Source: Methanoregulaceae archaeon
GTDB lineage: Archaea; Halobacteriota; Methanomicrobia; Methanomicrobiales; Methanospirillaceae
Length of the DNA: 15,911 bases
Reading direction: 5' to 3'
Assembly: GCA_025453715.1 (NCBI GenBank)
Contig: JALOPT010000013.1
Span: 1-15,911, forward strand
Part shown: positions 6,902-14,500 of the stretch, one piece after another
Position numbering within the stretch: position 1 is the first letter of the stretch
Layout of the letters: every line of letters starts with the position of its first letter
The notes under the pieces: generated by a model
What the model saw: the letters and a program-made list of their open reading frames with translations, nothing else
Told to the model about the DNA's origin: nothing
Databases searched by the model: none
Translations under genes and position numbers: made by a program

Positions 6902-7801
6902 ATGATAAAGGAAAAACTCATCCGGAAACTTCGTGTGGTTCCGGGAAAGGGGATCCGGCTAAGGAATTTTGAGACCGGCTGGGCACAGAACGATGAACTG
7001 AAGATCCACGAAAAAGGTGAGGTAAAGGAAAGGGCAGCAGAAATTCTCGAAACCAACCGGCTCGCTCTTGCCTCGTCGCAGGAACTCCTCTGGGCAAATA
7101 ATACTCACTCAGTACTGGTCGTTCTCCAGGGCATGGACACGGCGGGCAAGGACGGGACAATCCGGCATGTAATGTCAGGAATGAACCCGCAGGGGTGCAG
7201 GGTATGCAGTTTCAAGGTACCTACCCCGGATGAAACCGACCACAATTTTCTCTGGCGGTACAGCCGTGACCTCCCACGCCGGGGTGAGATCGGGGTTTTC
7301 AACCGCTCCTACTACGAGGACGTCCTTGTTGTAAGAGTACACCCTGAACTGCTGGACAACCAGCAACTCCCCCCCGGTAAACGTGGTGGAAAATTCTGGA
7401 ACGCCCGTTACGAGGACATAAACGCATTCGAACAGCACCTCGTGCGAAACGGCACAATTATCCTTAAATTTTTCCTCCATATCTCGAAAGATGAACAGAA
7501 GAAACGTATCCTGGAACGCCTTGAAACCGAAGAAAAATACTGGAAATTCTCGATCTCCGACCTTGCCGAACGGTCGTACTGGGATGTCTACCAGAAAGCG
7601 TATGAAACAATGTTTGTAAAAACAAGTACGTATATTGCACCCTGGTATATTATTCCCGCGGATTACAAGTGGGTGGCACGGACACTGGTGGCCGATATCA
7701 TTTCATCCCGGATACAATCGCTGGACCTGAAGTATCCTGAATTATCGGCTGAACAGTTGAAACAGATAGAATCAGCCCGGGAAGAGTTGAAAAACGGGTA
7801 G
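6902..7801 (+). CDS. Polyphosphate kinase 2 family (polyP:nucleotide phosphotransferase)
   Basis: A cytoplasmic P-loop enzyme of the PPK2 family, 299 aa, the usual size for a one-domain PPK2. It moves phosphate between inorganic polyphosphate and nucleoside mono- or diphosphates. Visible motifs: a Walker A-like GMDTAGKDGT (residues 77-86), the lid/Walker B region FNRSYYEDV (133-141) followed by a VVRVHPE stretch, KFFLHISKDEQ around residue 190, and the late APWYIIPAD. The sequence resembles the short PPK2 proteins, including class III enzymes that phosphorylate AMP and ADP. Class assignment from motifs alone is tentative, so the nucleotide preference is not settled. The start at ATG 6902 follows an AGGAAGGG ribosome site. 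It is 13 bases from carbamate kinase, so these genes are very probably on one mRNA. Confidence 0.88.
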   Translation: MIKEKLIRKLRVVPGKGIRLRNFETGWAQNDELKIHEKGEVKERAAEILETNRLALASSQELLWANNTHSVLVVLQGMDTAGKDGTIRHVMSGMNPQGCRVCSFKVPTPDETDHNFLWRYSRDLPRRGEIGVFNRSYYEDVLVVRVHPELLDNQQLPPGKRGGKFWNARYEDINAFEQHLVRNGTIILKFFLHISKDEQKKRILERLETEEKYWKFSISDLAERSYWDVYQKAYETMFVKTSTYIAPWYIIPADYKWVARTLVADIISSRIQSLDLKYPELSAEQLKQIESAREELKNG

Positions 7802-7814
7802 GGATGAGACAGGT

Positions 7815-8834
7815 ATGGAGGCAGAAGCAGTAATGACCAGGAAAGACCGGCCAACGCCTCCCCCGGCCCGTGATGCAAGGCTGTTTGTCGTGGCACTTGG
7901 CGGGAACGCCCTGCTGCAACGCGGCCAGCCGATGACTGCAAAGGTCCAGCGAGAGAATATCAGGAAAGCGGCAGAGGCCCTTGTACCGATCGCGCTGTCC
8001 CACCAGCTGGTCCTCTCGCACGGGAATGGCCCCCAGGTCGGGCTGCTTTCACTCCAGCAGGCAGCCTACCAGCACGAGCTGAATGAGACTTCCCACGAGT
8101 CATTCGAATTATACCCGTTTGACCTGCTGGGGGCTGAGACCGAAGGTATGATTGGGTATATGATCGAGCAGGAGCTCGGCAACCTGCTTCCGGATGAGGT
8201 CCCTATTGCAACAATTCTGACAATGGTGGAAGTGGACTCTTCGGACCCGGCATTTTCCGCCCCCTCAAAATTTATCGGACCCCTTTATGATGAAAAAGGC
8301 ATGAAGCGGTTTATTGCCTCCAAAGGCTGGAACTTCAAAAGGGATGGTGAAAAATGGCGCCGCGTTGTCCCTTCACCAAGACCTGTCAGGTTCCGGGAGA
8401 TCAGGCCAATCACATGGCTGCTGGAACATGGTTCGATCGTCATCTGTGCGGGAGGAGGGGGAATTCCGGTGATACCCGGGACAGGGACAAAAAAACGGTT
8501 TACCGGGGTGGAAGGAGTGATAGATAAAGACATTGCCAGCGGGCTGCTGGCGAAGGAGCTAGGTGCGGACATGTTCATCATGGTTACCGACACACCCGGT
8601 GTATACCTTAATTACAAAAAACCCGGTGCCATGTTAATACGGCAGACGACCCCGGCAGAACTTCGCCAGCACTGTGACCAGTTCCCGGCAGGGTCAATGG
8701 GGCCAAAGGTCGAAGCGGCGTGTGCCTTTGTCGAGGCAACCGGAAAAACAGCTGCTATTGGGGCCATTTCAGATATTGAAAAAATATCCACAGGTCAGGC
8801 AGGGACGATTGTCAGGTCCGGGGTGCCGGAATGA
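7815..8834 (+). CDS. arcC: Carbamate kinase
   Basis: This enzyme makes ATP from ADP and carbamoyl phosphate, releasing carbamate that decays to ammonia and CO2. It is the last step of the arginine deiminase pathway, in the cytoplasm. Family: amino acid kinase fold. Visible landmarks in the 339-aa form: VVALGGNALL (about residues 25-34), SHGNGPQVG (68-76), GAETEGMIGY (106-115), CAGGGGIPVI (211-220), VIDKDIASGLLA (235-246), MVTDTPGVY (256-264) and AGSMGPKVEA (292-301). All family signatures look intact and full length. Two starts are possible: ATG 7815, or ATG 7833 with GGAGG 11 bases upstream. The latter leaves a shorter extension before the first strand and may be correct. Its position just before arginine deiminase fits a catabolic role rather than carbamoyl phosphate synthesis. 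Confidence 0.93.
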   Translation: MEAEAVMTRKDRPTPPPARDARLFVVALGGNALLQRGQPMTAKVQRENIRKAAEALVPIALSHQLVLSHGNGPQVGLLSLQQAAYQHELNETSHESFELYPFDLLGAETEGMIGYMIEQELGNLLPDEVPIATILTMVEVDSSDPAFSAPSKFIGPLYDEKGMKRFIASKGWNFKRDGEKWRRVVPSPRPVRFREIRPITWLLEHGSIVICAGGGGIPVIPGTGTKKRFTGVEGVIDKDIASGLLAKELGADMFIMVTDTPGVYLNYKKPGAMLIRQTTPAELRQHCDQFPAGSMGPKVEAACAFVEATGKTAAIGAISDIEKISTGQAGTIVRSGVPE

Positions 8835-8865
8835 TAACCGTTTCCTGTTCAGTGGAGCGGATGAG

Positions 8866-10086
8866 ATGACACAATACGGTGTGTATTCAGAGGTTGGCCG
8901 GCTCCGCACGGTGATGGTATGCCGTCCCGGGCTCGCCCATATGAGGCTGACCCCCGAAAACTGCCACGATTTACTGTTTGACGATGTAATCTGGGTGGCG
9001 AAAGCCAAGGTCGAACATTATAATTTTGTCCAGGTAATGCGGGAGCGAGGTGTTGATGTCCTTGAAATGCACGACCTGCTTGCACGGACCCTTGAGCAGA
9101 AAGATGGACGTAAATGGGTACTTGACCGGAAAATCACGGCGAATACCATCGGCCCGATGGGCCTTGCGGAAGTCCGCACATGGCTCGATGAAATGCCTGC
9201 CAGTGAACTGGCCGGTCTTTTAATCGGTGGTATTGCTGCCGGAGAAATCCCGTTCCCGCCATTTGCTGACTTTTCAGACTACGACCCCCACGGCCTTTGG
9301 ATCCCACCTCTCCCCAATACCCTGTATACCCGGGACACGACCAGCTGGATCTACGGGGGGGTTACGTTAAACCCCATGTACTGGCCGGCCCGGTGCCAGG
9401 AAACCCTTCTTACGACGGCAATTTATAAATTCCACCCTGATTTCAGGGATTCCAGGTTCAAAACATGGTTTGGAAACCCTGACCTGAGTTACGGCCCTGC
9501 GACAGTTGAGGGTGGTGATGTGATGCCGGTAGGAAACGGGGCAGTCCTTATCGGAATGGGAGAACGGACAACGTCCAGGGCAATTATGCAGATTGCACTT
9601 GCCTTGTTCGAAGAAAAAGCAGCGGAACGTGTAATTGCCTGTGCAATGCCAAAAGGCCGCTCATCCATGCACCTCGATACCGTATTTACACTCTGCGATA
9701 CCGACCTCGCCAATGTGTACGAGAAGGTGGTGCGTGATATCCGGTGTTTCAGCCTGTATCCCGGGGAAGAGCCCGGCTCACTCGAGTTCGTTCCGGATGA
9801 AAAGCCCTTTCTTGACGTGGTAGCCGACGCACTAGGACTTGCCCGGCTCCGTGCCGTCACAACCGGAGGAGACTGGTTCCAGCAGGAACGGGAGCAATGG
9901 GATGACGGAAATAATGTTGTCGCACTGGAGCCCGGCGTAGTCGTTAGCTATGACCGGAATGTCCATACCAATACGAAATTACGAAAAGAGGGGGTGGAGG
10001 TTATCACCATCTCTGGTTCAGAACTTGGCAGGGGACGTGGCGGGGGCCACTGCATGACCTGTCCACTTAGAAGGGACCCGATATAA
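8866..10086 (+). CDS. arcA: Arginine deiminase
   Basis: Hydrolyses L-arginine to citrulline and ammonia, the first step of the deiminase pathway. The 406-aa length is typical. Visible active-site features: TRDTTSW with Asp157, EGGD (215-218), SMHLDTVF with catalytic His269 and Asp271, and a C-terminal GRGGGHCMTCPL with the nucleophile Cys396. These match the Cys-His-Asp guanidino-modifying enzyme fold. The tail motif GGGHCMTC differs slightly from the common GGPRCMS form. The start at ATG 8866 gives the standard MTQYGVYSEVG N-terminus; a longer in-frame extension back to 8674 would overlap arcC and is rejected. A gap of 31 bases follows arcC. No ornithine carbamoyltransferase gene is in the operon, so citrulline breakdown must rely on a gene elsewhere. 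The gene ends 57 bases from a convergent kinase gene. Confidence 0.95.
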   Translation: MTQYGVYSEVGRLRTVMVCRPGLAHMRLTPENCHDLLFDDVIWVAKAKVEHYNFVQVMRERGVDVLEMHDLLARTLEQKDGRKWVLDRKITANTIGPMGLAEVRTWLDEMPASELAGLLIGGIAAGEIPFPPFADFSDYDPHGLWIPPLPNTLYTRDTTSWIYGGVTLNPMYWPARCQETLLTTAIYKFHPDFRDSRFKTWFGNPDLSYGPATVEGGDVMPVGNGAVLIGMGERTTSRAIMQIALALFEEKAAERVIACAMPKGRSSMHLDTVFTLCDTDLANVYEKVVRDIRCFSLYPGEEPGSLEFVPDEKPFLDVVADALGLARLRAVTTGGDWFQQEREQWDDGNNVVALEPGVVVSYDRNVHTNTKLRKEGVEVITISGSELGRGRGGGHCMTCPLRRDPI

Positions 10087-10143
10087 TAAATTTCACGCGA
10101 ACTTAACCCCCGGGATTGTTACCCTGTAATGGCAGCTGGGAGG

Positions 10144-11544
10144 TCAGAGGCCCTTTAAAAAACGGAATGCCTCTTTCGGCACCCGCATCTCAAACCGGGC
10201 ACCGCTGCCCTCGTCCCCGGTTTCGGCAATTGTTATATCGGTGATACTCAGGATATCGCGGACGAGAAAGAGCCCCATGCCCGTGTTTTTCCCTACACCG
10301 CGCTCGAAAATCTCTTCTTTCATGTCCTCAGGCACCCCGGTACCATTATCTTCCCAAATCAGGAAGAGCCCGTCAGGTATCAGGGCGTAAGATACCCTGA
10401 TTTCGGATGCCTGTTTTCCATGCCGGAGGGAGTTGTCATACAGATTGTAAAATACTTTTCCAAGCAGGGGGTCTGCATAGATCTCGAGATTATTCAGATC
10501 AGCCCTGACGGGTATCTCGTTTCCAGGAAGCCCGGAGATGATTGTCCCGACATTCTGCCAGGAAGGGACCTTCTCACCAAGGTTCTGGTAGGTCTTTGTA
10601 AACTCGATATGTTTCTGGATCAGGTCTGCTGCCCCGTATGACCGCTGGAGATATTCTTCGAGCGAAGGGTCAGTGTTTTTCCTGCGGATAAGGCAGAGAT
10701 ACCCAAGCAGCACGGTAAGGTTGTTCAGGATGTCATGCCGTGTAATGCTGCTGAGCAGGTTTAATTTTTTATTGGCAATAAAAAGTGCATTTTCTGCCCT
10801 CTTCCGCTCGGAGATATCATGTGCGATAACGCTGAATATGGCATCTTTTCCCATGACCGGGATCCTGCTTGAACTGACTTCAACATATAGGATATCCCTG
10901 TTTTTAGTGCGATATCGCTGTTCTCCAAGGACACAACTTTGCCCGGCAAGAATTTTATCACAACAATTGTCCGCAAAATTCGGCCCGTCCGCAACTATAT
11001 CATAGAATGAAAGCCTGCTGACCTCATCCTTCCGGTACCCGAACAATTGGAGAAATGCAGGGTTGACTTCAAGAATTTTTTTCGTCCCTGCATCGAAAAG
11101 GACAATGGCCTCTGCTGCCTGTTCAAACAGCGCCCGGTACCGGGCCTCGCTCTCCTTCAATAACCTGTCGAGCGAGTGCTTGTAAATTGCCATCCGGAGC
11201 GTTGCGTTCAGTTCGCGGTTCTGAACCGGTTTTACCAGGTAGCCGTACGGCCCCGTGAGTTCGGCGTGCCTGAGCCGTTCATCATCAGCATATGCGGTTG
11301 TATAGATCACCGGGATATCTGATACCTCATGTATCTTCTCTGCAGCCTGGATCCCGTTCATCCTGCCAGCGAGCTGAATGTCCATCAGGATTACATCCGG
11401 TTGCAGGGATATGGCCTGTTGCATTGCCTCCTCCCCGCTTGAAACCGGTGGAAGGGCAATATACCCGAGACTGGTCAGTACCTGTTCAAGGTTTGCTGAG
11501 ATAAGGGCATCATCCTCGACAATCAGAATTTTTTCAGCCGGCAT
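10144..11544 (-). CDS. REC-PAS-histidine kinase (hybrid with N-terminal receiver)
   Basis: A cytoplasmic signalling protein of 466 aa with no membrane segments. Order: receiver domain (about residues 4-122: acidic pair Asp11/Asp12, phosphoacceptor Asp55, Thr83, Lys105-Pro106), PAS (about 133-250, ending DISERK), dimerisation and H-box segment with TRHDILNN (His270, codon 10735-10737), and HATPase (about 360-460) with EDNGTGVP and GKNTGMGL. All catalytic motifs are intact. It could accept phosphate on Asp55 from another kinase and use this to control its own kinase activity. ATG 11544 overlaps the end of the upstream giant kinase gene by 11 bases and has GGGGGAG just before it, so the two are probably coupled. 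Its kinase half is clearly homologous to the one at 534-2432, which lacks the His. The output regulator is not visible. Confidence 0.9.
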   Translation of the reverse strand: MPAEKILIVEDDALISANLEQVLTSLGYIALPPVSSGEEAMQQAISLQPDVILMDIQLAGRMNGIQAAEKIHEVSDIPVIYTTAYADDERLRHAELTGPYGYLVKPVQNRELNATLRMAIYKHSLDRLLKESEARYRALFEQAAEAIVLFDAGTKKILEVNPAFLQLFGYRKDEVSRLSFYDIVADGPNFADNCCDKILAGQSCVLGEQRYRTKNRDILYVEVSSSRIPVMGKDAIFSVIAHDISERKRAENALFIANKKLNLLSSITRHDILNNLTVLLGYLCLIRRKNTDPSLEEYLQRSYGAADLIQKHIEFTKTYQNLGEKVPSWQNVGTIISGLPGNEIPVRADLNNLEIYADPLLGKVFYNLYDNSLRHGKQASEIRVSYALIPDGLFLIWEDNGTGVPEDMKEEIFERGVGKNTGMGLFLVRDILSITDITIAETGDEGSGARFEMRVPKEAFRFLKGL

Positions 11545-14500
11545 ACAACTCCCCCTTCGTATCCGGTTCCCGGACAAACCGTATGATAAATGATGTCCCC
11601 CTGGTCGTGTCCATCTCAAGGTCACCGTGCAGCTGGTTCTTCACAAGGATCCCGATGAGGGTAAGTCCCAATGACCCGGGACCTGACAGGATAGTACCCT
11701 TTGGTATTCCTCTACCGTTGTCTGATGCGTTCAGGGTAATAAAACCATCCTTTTCCTTCATGGAAATTGAAATGGTACATCCCCCCTCTTCCATGTTGCA
11801 GGGTCCGCCCCCGGGAAATGCATACTTTATCGAGTTCGTGACGATCTCAGTAATAATCAGGCCACAATGGATTGCGGTATCAATGGGGAGGGCGATATCC
11901 CCAAGCCTGATATCCCACCTGATATCCGGCTTCGGCCCGTAGGACTGGATAAGCTGCCGGACCAGGTCCTCTACATACATCTGGACATTGATGCGCGAGA
12001 GTGAATGGGACTGGTACAACGATTCGTGCACGAGTGACATGCTCCTGATCCTTGCCTCGAGGTCAGTGAACCGGGCGATGTCCCCCGGGTCTGATAACTG
12101 TGCTTTCTGGAGCCCTATGAGCGAAATAACTCTTGCAAGGTTGTTTTTTACCCGGTGATGAATCTCCCGCAGCAGGACTTCTTTCTCGGTGAGAGATTCC
12201 CGGACCTTTCGTTCTGCAGAGACCCGCTGTATGGACGAACAAAGCGTATCTGTGATCTTTTCGATCACCTGCACGGTCGCGAGCGGCACATGGTTTTCGC
12301 GCCGGTCTGCAAGGTGGATGAGCCCGGCAATTCGCTCCCCCTGCCGGATAGGGACGAGGGCAACCGACTCGTAACCGGTCTGGTTACAGACGTTACGGGT
12401 ACGACCTTTGGCTTCATCTGAAACGGTGGCAAGAAATTTGGTGGTGCCGTTCATGTAAAATGATCCATTCCTGGTGAAAAATGGCTGGGAGGGATCAGTA
12501 GTACCCCTGATCACATAGGTGCACATGCATTCATCAGAGTTGATCGAGAGCGGGCTCTCGGGTGAATAGAAACCTTCTGAAAAACCGATATATGCCTGGT
12601 ACGGGATATTGCCCTGTGGATCGAGGAGCCGTATTCCGACAGCCTCGCATCCTGTGTAGTCTTTAATAACCTGTACACACTCCTGCAGGAACGCCGGCAG
12701 CTCTAACTGCTGGTTGGCACATTCGAGCAGGGTATGGGAGAGACGCAGTATATCCTCGTTATGCTTTCGTTCGGAAATATCTGCAATAATACCCCGGAAC
12801 CCGACAGGTTTCCCGTTCTTTTCAATTACCGAAAGATAGGTAATTCCGGTGAACGTGCCCCCGTTTTTCAGGAGGAACCGGTACTCAGTACCACTTTTAT
12901 TAATCCCCTGCGCTATACCCGCGAGGTTTTGTTTTGCCCGGTTAACATCGTCAGGGATTACCATCTGTGAGATATCCAGCCCTTTCTCAAGTTCGCTGCT
13001 GTCATAACCGAACAGGTTGAGAGCGAACCTGTTTGCATAGGTAAATCGTCCATTAAGGTCTATTTCAAAGATGGTCTGGGGCATCAGCTCGGCAAGGTCA
13101 CGGTATTTCAGCTCGCTGTATCGCAGGGCCTCCTCGGCAACTTTCAGGTTGGTAATATCACGGGCAGCGGCGAAAACACCTTGAACCGACCCGGTCGAAT
13201 CCTTAAAAACGGTCGCATTATAGAGGACCGGTATGGTATGGCCGTCCCTGTGACGGATTTCAAGCGGGTAATCCTTCACCGTACCTGACTCAAATACCTG
13301 GCGATACCCTGCCCTTGCTTTTTCGGGTTTGGTGAAATATTCAGAAAAATCCGTGCCGACCAGTTCAGCCCTGGTATATCCGGTTGCATGTTCTGTGGCG
13401 GCATTGACATCACCGATCGTCCCGTCTTTTGTGATAGTAACAAGCGGGTCGATAGCCGCCTCAATAAGGCTCCGGGTATACGCATTTGTCTCCAGGATTG
13501 TATCCGTTGCGTTTTTCTTGTCCGTGATATCATCGGTAATACCCAGGATCTGCCGGACGTTACCTTCCTCATCACGGGCAAATACTGTATCCCTGCTATG
13601 AAACCAGCGCCACCGTCCATCCGCGTTTTTCACACGGTATTCAAGTTCAAGTACCTCCCCTTCTTTAGCTTTTCCAAGCGTGGCATAGTGACGGGCGACA
13701 CGTTCTGCATCGTCCGGGTGCAGAATTATTTCGAACAGGCGGGCACCCATCGAGAGAATTTCTTCGGAAGAATAGCCAAGATAATTTGCTACTTCGCGGT
13801 TGGTATAGATATTCCGATGATCCTGGATATCAAAAATATAGACCAGGTTTGGCGTGGTGTCAAGAATACGCTGGACGAAATGCTCACTTTCCTTAAGCGT
13901 GTTGTGCATCAGTACAGATTCAGTGATATCGCTGGCTATTCCCCGGAAACCAGTGAGTTGCCCTTCAGATCCCAGTACGGGGACGGAACGGATCTCAATG
14001 GTGATCTGGTTACCTTTCTTGTCATGAGCGGATACTGCGAGCATGGAATATGAACGTTTATCCTGAACATGTTCAAGAAAAGCGGTCCTGATTGTTGAAA
14101 CGCTCTCTGGCCTGATGAGGGAAAAAAACGGCTGCCCGATAAGCTCCCCGGGCTCGTACCCAAGTTGCACCCTGCACTGGGGACTGATATAGGTGAAGTT
14201 CCCGTGCGTGTCAATTTCCCAGATCATATCCGGTGATGCCTCAACCATGGTACGGAATTTTGCTTCACTCTCGGCAAGTGATTGTTCTGCCAGTTTGCGC
14301 GAGGTGATGTCCATGACCGTGGCAAAAAAGCCACTGACCTGTTTCCCTATGAAATGCGGTATCAGCCTGACTGTCACAAAACGTTCTTTTCCCTCTAAAT
14401 CCCGGACGTTGTTCTCCAGAGATACCACTTCTCCACGTAATGCTGCCTGGTATGAGGGGAGTGCCCGTTCAAAAACGTCCTTTTCAAGCAGGTCAGCGAC

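Noticed and set aside
8674..8865. N-terminal extension of arginine deiminase overlapping arcC
   Set aside because: The extension lies in another frame over conserved arcC sequence, and the family N-terminus begins at ATG 8866.
10087..10143. Terminator between arcA and the convergent kinase
   Set aside because: No clear hairpin with a T-run is visible in the 57-base gap.
11545..11625. Longer start for the REC-PAS kinase
   Set aside because: The extra 27 residues are the shifted-frame C-terminus of the giant kinase. ATG 11544 gives a standard receiver N-terminus and has an SD.
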